DNA of 64,000 bases from Bacteroidales bacterium UBA5536 (GTDB lineage Bacteria; Bacteroidota; Bacteroidia; Bacteroidales; F082), in the NCBI GenBank assembly GCA_002426795.1, contig DINQ01000021.1:339-64338 (forward strand), given 5' to 3'. The translations under genes were made by a program, and so were the position numbers. A model generated the notes under the pieces. The model worked only from the letters and a program-made list of their open reading frames with translations. It searched no databases and was not told where the DNA came from. Of the stretch, positions 14,551-22,218 are shown piece after piece (position 1 is the stretch's first letter; the number at the start of each line of letters is the position of its first letter).

Positions 14551-16539
14551 TTGACAACATCCCTCAATTACTACTACAAAGATTCTATCACCAGCTTCCT
14601 GCAAAAGGATGCAGAACGGATTGTAGGCGAACTGACGCTGAACAACCGATTTGGGCATATTGCAACTGAGTTGTTTGCCTGGGAAAACCAGATAACGATT
14701 TTAAAAGAGGCGCTAAAAGCTTTTGAGGGGGAACTGTTTTTTGAGTTTTCGGTCCCACGCATGGGTGAGCGCATCGATTGCCTGCTCATTATCCAAAATG
14801 TTGTTTTTATCCTGGAGTTTAAGGTAGGAGAGAGGCACTTCCTAAAAGCCAACATCGAGCAGGTGTGGGATTATGCACTCGATTTGAAAAACTTCCACGA
14901 GCCAAGCCACCAACTCTTGATTGCCCCCATTCTGATAGCAACAGAGGCCAAAGCTACTGAAATTGAGGTGATCTCAACCAGCCACAACGACCAACTGCTA
15001 AAACCCATTTTAACCAATAGCACACAACTTTCAGACGTACTTGCTACGGTGCTCAACTTTTTTGCGGATGAGGCTACCATCGATGCAGCTGCTTATTTAG
15101 CTGGGAGCTATTCGCCCACTCCCTCCATTGTCGAGGTGGCCATCAAGCTTTATAACAACCACAATGTAGAAGAAATCATGCGGAGCGATGCCGCAGCACA
15201 AAACCTCACTGATACGACTAACTTTGTTTCCGAAACCATTGATGAGGCACGCGAAAACAACAAGAAAATCATTTGTTTCGTCACTGGTGTACCGGGTGCA
15301 GGCAAAACACTCGTAGGTTTAAAGGTGGCAGCCGAGCATTTGCAGAAAGAAAGCGGCAATACCAGTGTGTTTCTTTCGGGTAACAAGCCGCTGGTGGATG
15401 TGTTGCAGGAAGCGCTGGTGCGTGATAAGGTATTGCAAGAAAAGCAATTGGGCCACCGCATCACCAAAAAGCAAGCCCGAACAGGTGTAAAGGCATTTAT
15501 CCAAATGATCCATCATTATCGTGATGAATACCTGCGTGACCAAAAAGCACCTTACGACCATGTGGCCATCTTCGACGAAGCCCAACGGGCGTGGACAAAG
15601 GAACAAACCATCAAGTTCATGAAGCAGAAGAAAGGCATTCCGGATTTTGCTTTTTCTGAACCTGAGTTTTTGATTTCCTGTCTCGATCGCCACACGGATT
15701 GGGCAGTCGTTATCTGTCTTGTGGGTGGCGGTCAGGAAATCAACACAGGCGAGGCAGGGATTTCTGAGTGGATTCAGGCTATTCTGGATACTTTTCCGCA
15801 TTGGGAGACACGCATTTCGCCCAATCTATTCGATAGTGAGTACAATGCACTCGAAGCAATCAAAACACTTCAGCAAAAGTGTAAAGTTACCTTTGCCGAA
15901 AACCTTCACCTTGCGGTTTCCATGCGCAGTTACCGGGCTGAAAATGTGTCGAAACTCGTGAAGCAACTTTTGGATTTGGATGAAGAGTCTGCAGCAGCGA
16001 CTTACCAGTTGCTCAAAGACAAATACCCCATTGTATTGACCAGAAAAATGGCGTCAGCCAAACGCTGGCTCAAAGAAAAAGCCCGTGGTTCGCAGCGCTA
16101 TGGTGTTGTTGTTTCTTCACAAGCCTACAGGCTAAAACCCCTGGCCATTGATGTACGCACACCGATCAATCACGTTAACTGGTTTCTGAATGGGAAAGAT
16201 GATGTTCGGTCTTCCTACTTCCTTGAAGATGTCGCTACTGAGTTTCAGATTCAGGGCTTAGAACTCGACTGGACCTGCGTGACCTGGGATGGGGATTTAC
16301 GCTATACACCAAATGGTTGGACTTACCATTCCTTTCAAGGCACAAAATGGCAAAACATCAACAAACCTGAGCGTCAGAAATATTTGCTCAATGCCTATCG
16401 TGTGTTGCTGACACGCGCCCGCGAAGGCATGATCATCGTAATTCCGGAAGGCAATATGGAAGATATAACGAGAAAACCAGCCTTCTACAACGAAACTTTC
16501 ACCTATTTGAAGCGCATTGGTTTCGAAGTTGTTGAGTAA
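14551..16539 (+). CDS. DUF2075 P-loop helicase-like protein with N-terminal PD-(D/E)XK-like domain
   Basis: 662 residues, starting at a TTG; no usable ATG lies near, and the first domain begins at once. Residues 50-130 carry an endonuclease-like signature, Asp76 in RIDCLLI then Glu89-x-Lys91 in ILEFKVG. The DUF2075 ATPase part has Walker A GVPGAGKT (246-253), Walker B IFDEAQ (Asp342-Glu343), and near the C-terminus LLTRAREGMIIVIP, the motif VI-like arginine segment. DUF2075 proteins are related to the Schlafen/superfamily 1 helicase fold and are often found beside restriction systems. The composition is less AT-rich than the preceding three genes, so it may have a different origin. DNA or RNA cleavage driven by ATP is a reasonable guess, unproven. 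Confidence 0.8.
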   Translation: MTTSLNYYYKDSITSFLQKDAERIVGELTLNNRFGHIATELFAWENQITILKEALKAFEGELFFEFSVPRMGERIDCLLIIQNVVFILEFKVGERHFLKANIEQVWDYALDLKNFHEPSHQLLIAPILIATEAKATEIEVISTSHNDQLLKPILTNSTQLSDVLATVLNFFADEATIDAAAYLAGSYSPTPSIVEVAIKLYNNHNVEEIMRSDAAAQNLTDTTNFVSETIDEARENNKKIICFVTGVPGAGKTLVGLKVAAEHLQKESGNTSVFLSGNKPLVDVLQEALVRDKVLQEKQLGHRITKKQARTGVKAFIQMIHHYRDEYLRDQKAPYDHVAIFDEAQRAWTKEQTIKFMKQKKGIPDFAFSEPEFLISCLDRHTDWAVVICLVGGGQEINTGEAGISEWIQAILDTFPHWETRISPNLFDSEYNALEAIKTLQQKCKVTFAENLHLAVSMRSYRAENVSKLVKQLLDLDEESAAATYQLLKDKYPIVLTRKMASAKRWLKEKARGSQRYGVVVSSQAYRLKPLAIDVRTPINHVNWFLNGKDDVRSSYFLEDVATEFQIQGLELDWTCVTWDGDLRYTPNGWTYHSFQGTKWQNINKPERQKYLLNAYRVLLTRAREGMIIVIPEGNMEDITRKPAFYNETFTYLKRIGFEVVE

Positions 16540-16614
16540 TGCTTGAATTGGAGTTGTTTTATTGACAAATCTGATCCCTTTTGACGTTCTGACCCTCCAA
16601 TCCAAAATTCCCCT

Positions 16615-16622
16615 TACATTTG
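16615..16622 (+). promoter_or_regulatory. Bacteroidota -7 element TACATTTG upstream of the MFS gene
   Basis: The octamer fits TAnnTTTG. It lies about 37 bases before the ATG at 16659. No TTG is found at the expected distance upstream, so the call rests on one half of the promoter. Confidence 0.4.
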
Positions 16623-16658
16623 GACCATAAAAATACGCGAACGAAAGCCACACCCACC

Positions 16659-17858
16659 ATGCAAAGCAACAGTCTGCTCCGCGACACCCGCCTCTACGTC
16701 ATCTTTGGAATCACCCTCATTGCCGTGCTGGGCGTGGCCAGCATCACGCCAGCCCTGCCACAGATTGCCCAGCGGCTCGGGCTCGACAACACCCAGATCG
16801 GACTGCTCATCAGCGCCTTCACCTTCCCGGGGATCTTTCTGGCACCCCTGGCAGGCGTTCTCGCCGACCGTTACGGGCGCAAGACCATCATGGTGCCCTC
16901 GCTCTTCCTGTTTGCAGGAGCCGGCTTTGCCATCTTCTTCCTGCACGACTTCCACACCATCGTGATGCTGCGCGTGCTGCAAGGCATGGGAGCCGCCTCG
17001 CTGGGTTCGCTCAACACCACCCTTGTCGGCGACTTCTACAAAGGCAGGCAGCTGCCCGAAGCCATGGGTTACAATGCCAGCGTGCTCAGTCTGGCCACAG
17101 CCCTCTATCCGCTGATAGGAGGCATCCTGGCCGGCATCGCCTGGTATTATGCCTTTGTGCTACCGTTGCTCGCAGTGCCAGTAGGTTTCTTTGTCATCTT
17201 CGGCCTGCCCGAACCCCAGATTGCAAAACCAGCCAGCTTCAGGCAATACCTCCGAGACATCTCGGGCAGCATCCTGCAGAAAGAGGTGATAGCCATCTTC
17301 CTGCTCGGCACCCTCACCTTCATCATCCTCTACGGCGCCTTCCTCACCTATATTCCCTTCCTGCTCAACCAGCGTTTCGCCCTCGACGCGCCCCACATCG
17401 GGCTCTTCATCTCGATCAGCTCCATCGCAACCGCCATCGTGGCCACACAGATGGGCAGGCTGACGGTGCGTTTCGGCAGCCTGAAACTGCTCAAGACCGC
17501 CTTTATCCTCTATCTGCTCGTCAACCTCATCATCCCCCGGGTGACGCATCTGTATGTTTTCCTGCTGCCCATCCTGGTCTTTGGCATCGCGCAGGCACTC
17601 AACATCCCGAGTCTGCAGACGACGCTGGCCCGGCTGGCACCCGGAGCACAGCGGGGAGCCTTTATGTCGCTCAACGGCATGGTGATCCGGCTCGGACAGA
17701 CCCTCGGGCCCATGCTCATCGGCATCGGCTATGCCATCAACGGCCTCGAAGGCGCCTATTATCTGGGTGCTCTCTGCGCCGCCCTGGGCCTCCTCGTGTT
17801 GTTCACAATGATTCATGAAGCTGGGAGTCTGAAGTCCGGAGTCCGGAGACCGGAGTAA
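16659..17858 (+). CDS. Major facilitator superfamily transporter
   Basis: A membrane transporter of 399 residues from the ATG at 16659 (MQSNSLLRDTRLY). Hydrophobic segments indicate about 12 helices. Between helices 2 and 3, GVLADRYGRKTIM is the MFS signature (G-x-x-x-D-R-x-G-R-K/R), and the central region has the usual loop before EVIAIFLLG. The family of drug:H+ antiporter-like exporters is most similar, so efflux of a small hydrophobic compound is likely, but the substrate is unknown. The gene is markedly GC-richer than everything to its left. Its last codons (LKSGVRRPE) are encoded by a tandem repeat that extends past the stop, so the original C-terminus has probably been replaced or extended. 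Confidence 0.88.
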   Translation: MQSNSLLRDTRLYVIFGITLIAVLGVASITPALPQIAQRLGLDNTQIGLLISAFTFPGIFLAPLAGVLADRYGRKTIMVPSLFLFAGAGFAIFFLHDFHTIVMLRVLQGMGAASLGSLNTTLVGDFYKGRQLPEAMGYNASVLSLATALYPLIGGILAGIAWYYAFVLPLLAVPVGFFVIFGLPEPQIAKPASFRQYLRDISGSILQKEVIAIFLLGTLTFIILYGAFLTYIPFLLNQRFALDAPHIGLFISISSIATAIVATQMGRLTVRFGSLKLLKTAFILYLLVNLIIPRVTHLYVFLLPILVFGIAQALNIPSLQTTLARLAPGAQRGAFMSLNGMVIRLGQTLGPMLIGIGYAINGLEGAYYLGALCAALGLLVLFTMIHEAGSLKSGVRRPE

Positions 17859-17880
17859 GTCTGAAGTCCGGAGTCCGGAG
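17827..17880 (+). repeat. Tandem 22-bp direct repeat crossing the MFS stop codon
   Basis: A 22-base unit beginning GTCTGAAGTCCGGAG and ending TCCGGAG occurs at 17827-17848 and again at 17859-17880, with ACCGGAGTAA between the copies. Within each unit GTCCGGAG is itself nearly duplicated. The first copy codes for the MFS C-terminus. Farther right (17908-17942) TTGCGTTCTTTGCG also occurs twice, and 18013-18050 is a run of AACTTCTAACCCCC-like low-complexity sequence. The whole 17859-18054 interval carries no gene. Confidence 0.85.
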
Positions 17881-18054
17881 TCAGGTGCTATCTGATCCAA
17901 AATTCCCTTGCGTTCTTTGCGCATACATTGCGTTCTTTGCGGTAGAGAAAAGCCACGAAGTCCCCAAAACCCAACCGTCGAGCCCATGCCACCTTATCTC
18001 GTTCAATGAAAAATCCAACCTCTAACTTCTAACCCCCAACTTCCAACTTTTTCC

Positions 18055-18062
18055 TACCTTTG
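18055..18062 (+). promoter_or_regulatory. Bacteroidota -7 element TACCTTTG for ffh
   Basis: TACCTTTG fits TAnnTTTG and lies 24 bases before the ffh start codon, leaving room for a short leader. No TTG occurs about 20 bases upstream, where the sequence is a CT-rich low-complexity tract. Confidence 0.55.
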
Positions 18063-18085
18063 CAGCCTTAAAAAATGCGCATACT

Positions 18086-19423
18086 ATGTTTGAAGGATTA
18101 AGCGAAAAACTCGAACGCTCGTTCAAGATACTCAAAGGGCAGGGGCACATCTCAGAAATCAATGTGGCCGAAACGTTGAAAGAAGTGCGTAAAGCACTCA
18201 TCGACGCCGATGTCAGCTTCAAGATTGCCAAAGATTTCACCAATACCGTCAAGGAGAAAGCCCTCGGACAAAAAATTCTGACCGCCGTTTCACCGGGGCA
18301 GCTCATGGTGAAGATCGTGCACGACGAGCTGGCCGAACTGATGGGAGGCGAGCACACCGAGCTCAACCTCAAAGCCAGTCCGTCCATCATCCTCATTGCA
18401 GGTCTGCAGGGATCGGGTAAAACAACCTTTTCGGCCAAGCTGGCCATGTACCTCAAGAAGAAAAAAGGCAAACAGCCTTTGTTGGTAGCCTGCGACGTTT
18501 ACCGTCCGGCTGCTATCAACCAGCTGAAAGTGTTGGGCGAACAGGTAGAAGTGGATGTGTTTACCGAAGAAGACAGCAAAGACCCTGTGGCCATTGCACA
18601 ACACGCCATTGCTCACGCCAGACAACATGGCAAAAACGTGGTCATCATCGATACAGCCGGTCGTTTGGCCATCGACGAGCAGATGATGAAAGAGATTGCT
18701 GCCATCAAGAAAAACGTGAACCCCAACGAAATCCTCTTCGTGGTCGACTCGATGACCGGTCAGGATGCCGTCAACACCGCCAAGGCCTTCAACGAGCGCC
18801 TCGATTATAATGGAGTGGTACTCACCAAACTCGATGGCGATACCCGTGGTGGTGCTGCGCTCACCATCAGGTCAGTGGTCGACAAGCCGATCAAGTTCGT
18901 CGGGATAGGCGAGAAGATGGATGCACTCGATGTATTCTATCCCAAACGTATGGCCGACCGTATCCTCGGCATGGGCGACATCGTTTCGCTGGTCGAACGG
19001 GCACAGGAACAGTTCGATGTAGAAGAAGCCAAGAAGCTGCAACGCAAGCTGGCCAAGAATGAGTTCAACTTCAACGACTTCCTCAAGCAGATCCAGCAGA
19101 TCAAAAAAATGGGGAACATCAAAGACCTGGCAGGCATGATTCCCGGCATGGGCAAAGCCCTGAAAGACACCGAGATCGACGACGACGCCTTCAAAGGCAT
19201 CGAAGCCATCATCTATTCCATGACTCCCGCCGAACGCGAAAACCCCAAGCTGCTCAACGGCAGCCGCCGCAAACGCATTGCCAACGGCAGCGGGACCGAC
19301 ATCGTTGAAGTGAACCGCCTCGTTAAGCAGTTTGACGAAACCGCCAAGATGATGCGGATGATGAGCGGGGCAGGAGGCAAAAACATGATGCGCATGATGC
19401 AGCAAATGAAAGGCGGACGCTAA
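18086..19423 (+). CDS. ffh: Signal recognition particle GTPase Ffh
   Basis: 445 residues, normal for the family. The N domain (1-95) is followed by the G domain with G1 GLQGSGKTT (106-114), the I-box VACDVYRPAAI, G3 DTAGR and G4 TKLDGDTRGG. A methionine-rich M domain follows (IKKMGNIKDLAGMIPGMG, MMRMMSG, MMRMMQQMKG). The M domain binds 4.5S RNA and signal sequences (SGTDIVEVNRLVKQF is the RNA-contact region), and the GTPase pairs with FtsY to deliver ribosomes to the membrane. The ATG at 18086 gives the family-typical MFEGLSEKL. folD follows 14 bases after the stop and may be co-transcribed. Confidence 0.97.
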   Translation: MFEGLSEKLERSFKILKGQGHISEINVAETLKEVRKALIDADVSFKIAKDFTNTVKEKALGQKILTAVSPGQLMVKIVHDELAELMGGEHTELNLKASPSIILIAGLQGSGKTTFSAKLAMYLKKKKGKQPLLVACDVYRPAAINQLKVLGEQVEVDVFTEEDSKDPVAIAQHAIAHARQHGKNVVIIDTAGRLAIDEQMMKEIAAIKKNVNPNEILFVVDSMTGQDAVNTAKAFNERLDYNGVVLTKLDGDTRGGAALTIRSVVDKPIKFVGIGEKMDALDVFYPKRMADRILGMGDIVSLVERAQEQFDVEEAKKLQRKLAKNEFNFNDFLKQIQQIKKMGNIKDLAGMIPGMGKALKDTEIDDDAFKGIEAIIYSMTPAERENPKLLNGSRRKRIANGSGTDIVEVNRLVKQFDETAKMMRMMSGAGGKNMMRMMQQMKGGR

Positions 19424-19437
19424 AACAGGGAGCACAC

Positions 19438-20325
19438 ATGAACAGTAAACTCATCGACGGCAAAGCCATTGCCGCAGAAATCAAAAAAGAAATTGCCAAG
19501 GAAGTGGCGGCAATGATCGATGCCGATGTCAAAGCGCCGCACCTGGCCGCCGTGATCGTTGGCGAAGATGCTGCCAGCCAGACCTATGTGGCTTCAAAGG
19601 AGAAGGCCTGCCATTCGGTCGGTATCACCTCGTCGGTTTACCGACTGCCTGCGTCCACTTCAGAGAAAGAACTGCTCGATCTGGTCCGTTTCCTGAACCA
19701 TGATCCGGAGATCGACGGATTCATCGTGCAGCTGCCTTTGCCCGGACACATCGACGCCGACAAGGTGATTGAGGCCATCGATCCGCTGAAAGATGTAGAT
19801 GGATTTCATCCACGCAACCTGGGCCGCATGCTCATCGGTCTGCCAGCGTTCCTGCCAGCAACCCCTTACGGCATTGTCGAAATGCTGAAGCGCAGCAAGG
19901 TGGATGTGGCCGGTAAACACGTGGTTGTTTTGGGTCGGTCGAATATTGTAGGCACACCGCTCAGCGTCATGCTCTCGCGCAAGGCCGAAGGCGCCAATGC
20001 TACCGTAACCCTCTGCCACAGCCACACACAGAACCTTGCCGACATCACACGTCAGGCCGATGTGCTCATCGCAGCCATTGGCAAAAGCAGGTTCGTGACA
20101 GCCGATATGGTGAAAGACGGAGCCGTGGTGGTGGATGTGGGCATTCACCGCATCGATGACCCCTCCACCGAGAAAGGATACCACATCGCGGGAGATGTCG
20201 ACTTTGACCAGGTGATCAAAAAGGCATCCAAAATCACGCCAGTTCCCGGCGGTGTAGGCCCCATGACAATTGTTTCGCTGCTGCAGAACACCCTGCAGGC
20301 AGCCCGGCATGCAGCAAAAAAATGA
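19438..20325 (+). CDS. folD: Bifunctional methylenetetrahydrofolate dehydrogenase/cyclohydrolase
   Basis: 295 residues. FolD interconverts 5,10-methylene-, methenyl- and 10-formyl-tetrahydrofolate in the cytoplasm. The catalytic Tyr-Lys region is TYVASKEKACHSVGI (about 43-57). VQLPLPGHID and DVDGFHPRNLGRM follow, and the NADP-binding segment is VVVLGRSNIVGTPLSVML. The C-terminal GDVDFDQVIKKAS and TPVPGGVGPMTI complete the signature. It supplies one-carbon units for purines, thymidylate and formyl-Met-tRNA. The downstream gene starts with ATGATG across the FolD stop (4-base overlap), and ffh lies 14 bases upstream, so all three are probably on one transcript. Confidence 0.97.
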   Translation: MNSKLIDGKAIAAEIKKEIAKEVAAMIDADVKAPHLAAVIVGEDAASQTYVASKEKACHSVGITSSVYRLPASTSEKELLDLVRFLNHDPEIDGFIVQLPLPGHIDADKVIEAIDPLKDVDGFHPRNLGRMLIGLPAFLPATPYGIVEMLKRSKVDVAGKHVVVLGRSNIVGTPLSVMLSRKAEGANATVTLCHSHTQNLADITRQADVLIAAIGKSRFVTADMVKDGAVVVDVGIHRIDDPSTEKGYHIAGDVDFDQVIKKASKITPVPGGVGPMTIVSLLQNTLQAARHAAKK

Positions 20326-21599
20326 TGAAACGACCTAAACTGCCTTTTACAACTGGAGTAGCCACAGCCATCATGGCGGTTATTGGGCTATTTCCGGCTT
20401 TGGCCACTGCACAGCACAGCCTGTGTCGCGATATCTTTGCAGCCAGCTTCATGCAGGCAGCTGGGGCCGACAGCAGTTGCAGCTACCCTTTGACCCTGCG
20501 ACAACCAAAAATGGTTTTTGAGCTTCCCGACCGGATAGAAGAAAGCAGTGGGCTGATTTTTTACGATGGTCTGCTCTGGTCGCACAACGACAGCGGGGGC
20601 GAGGCTGAACTCTACGGTGTTGATACGACCGATGGAAAAATCAAGTCGACTATTGCTGTGTCCAATGCCAATAACTCCGATTGGGAAGACCTGGCACAGG
20701 ACGAAGATTTTATTTACATCGCCGATTTTGGCAACAACGCAGGTGCGCGCCGCGACCTCGTCATCTATAAGATCGACAAGAAGTTGTTGACAGGCCAATA
20801 CAAACAAAATGTGGAGGCAGAAAAGATACAGTTTGTGTATCCCGAACAGCAGAATTTTAAAGCCCGCTGGAAAAAACACAATTTCGACTGCGAGGCGTTC
20901 ATTGCCGCTGACACTTCTCTGTTTCTCTTCACGAAAAACTGGGAAAACAAGCAGACAGACCTGTACCAACTTCCCAAAAAAGCCGGCACTTACGCTGCCA
21001 AACACCTCGGCACCTTCAACAGCGATGGGGTTGTAACAGGAGCAGATTACCATGCAGCTACCGGCGTGCTCGGACTCGTGGGCTACGAGCCTAAACTCTG
21101 GCGGCCCTTCATCATCCTGTTTTACGACTTCGAAGGCGAAGACTTCTTTGGCGGTTTCAGCCGTAAAATAGAGCTCACCAACCTGATCACCACCCAAACC
21201 GAGGGCATCTGTTTTGTGGCCGACAGCGAACTGATGATCTCTGCCGAGCGCAGCAAAACCTTCTCGGCCAGGGTTTTCGATCTGCCCATCGGCCAATGGA
21301 CCGACAAACGCGCCTATGCCCTCAAAAAGGGCCATGGCGATGCCTGGAAACCCGACTGGACCTTCAGCGAACAAGGCGTCACTGTCTCCTGGCAGCAATC
21401 CCCTGACACTGCAGTCGAACAGCTGTTTATATTGCTGGATGCAAACGGAAAAACCCTTTTCCAGTCAGCAATACAACCTACAACGCAAAACCCCAGCCTG
21501 CAAATCGGTCTTTCAGCTGCCGACAGCGCGCAATGGATGGCCATACTGGCTGACCGCAAAAACATATACTACGCAATACCAAACACCACAAATGACTAA
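20322..21599 (+). CDS. Secreted beta-propeller-like protein of unknown function
   Basis: A 425-residue protein with a signal peptide (residues 1-30, ending ALATAQ). The mature chain starts with a short Cys-containing region (C at about 35 and 54), then repeated beta motifs: SSGLIFYDGLLWSHNDSGGEA, DWEDLAQDEDFIYIADFGNN, NFDCEAFIAADTSLFLFTKNW and TEGICFVADSELMISAE. These W-x-D and D-x-F-x-x-D-x-x-N patterns suggest a periplasmic or outer-membrane-attached propeller. No catalytic residues or sorting domain are apparent. It overlaps folD by 4 bases and queE by 8 bases, so it is translated with them, though a functional link is not obvious. I cannot name the family with confidence. Confidence 0.8.
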   Translation: MMKRPKLPFTTGVATAIMAVIGLFPALATAQHSLCRDIFAASFMQAAGADSSCSYPLTLRQPKMVFELPDRIEESSGLIFYDGLLWSHNDSGGEAELYGVDTTDGKIKSTIAVSNANNSDWEDLAQDEDFIYIADFGNNAGARRDLVIYKIDKKLLTGQYKQNVEAEKIQFVYPEQQNFKARWKKHNFDCEAFIAADTSLFLFTKNWENKQTDLYQLPKKAGTYAAKHLGTFNSDGVVTGADYHAATGVLGLVGYEPKLWRPFIILFYDFEGEDFFGGFSRKIELTNLITTQTEGICFVADSELMISAERSKTFSARVFDLPIGQWTDKRAYALKKGHGDAWKPDWTFSEQGVTVSWQQSPDTAVEQLFILLDANGKTLFQSAIQPTTQNPSLQIGLSAADSAQWMAILADRKNIYYAIPNTTND

Positions 21600-22218
21600 G
21601 GCAGACTTGTTTGAAGGCGGGAAAAAGCTTCCGTTGATGGAAGAGTTTTACACCATACAGGGCGAAGGGCACCAGATGGGCAAAGCGGCCTATTTCATCC
21701 GGATTGGTGGCTGCGATGTGGGTTGCCACTGGTGCGACACCAAACCATCCTGGGATGCAACGCACTTTCCGCCAACGCCTGCCGATGATATTGCAGCAAG
21801 GGCGGCTTCATTTCCGGCCAAAACGGTTGTGGTCACAGGAGGCGAGCCTTCGCTCTATCCGTTGGATTACTTCACCCAAAAGTTGCAGTCGCTGGGCATC
21901 AAAACAATGGTCGAAACCTCAGGCGCGCATCCGCTTAGCGGTCATTGGGACTGGGTATGCCTGTCACCCAAAAAAAACATGCCTCCCCGCAATGCCGTCT
22001 ATGGCATGGCACACGAACTGAAAGTGGTGATCGAAAAAGAAGCCGACCTGGAATGGGCCGAGCGCAATGCGGCATTCGTAAGTGAATCATGTTACTTATA
22101 TTTACAACCTGAATGGAGTGTCGCCGAAAAAATCATGCCATGGCTAACCGACTACGTAATGGAAAATCCCAAGTGGCGCATCAGTCTGCAAAGCCACAAA
22201 TACATGCATATCCCTTAG
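21592..22218 (+). CDS. queE: 7-carboxy-7-deazaguanine synthase QueE
   Basis: 208 residues from the ATG at 21592, which overlaps the previous stop. QueE is a radical SAM enzyme that contracts 6-carboxytetrahydropterin to 7-carboxy-7-deazaguanine in queuosine synthesis. The Fe-S cysteines are in RIGGCDVGCHWCDTK (C-x3-C-x2-C). EEFYTIQGEGHQMGKAAYFIR at the N-terminus and the GGEP motif (VVTGGEPSLYP) are typical, and ETSGAHPL and LSPKKNMPP belong to the substrate side. No other queuosine gene is in the window. The 3' end overlaps the next gene's start region by up to 79-106 bases, which is unusually long. Confidence 0.93.
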   Translation: MTKADLFEGGKKLPLMEEFYTIQGEGHQMGKAAYFIRIGGCDVGCHWCDTKPSWDATHFPPTPADDIAARAASFPAKTVVVTGGEPSLYPLDYFTQKLQSLGIKTMVETSGAHPLSGHWDWVCLSPKKNMPPRNAVYGMAHELKVVIEKEADLEWAERNAAFVSESCYLYLQPEWSVAEKIMPWLTDYVMENPKWRISLQSHKYMHIP

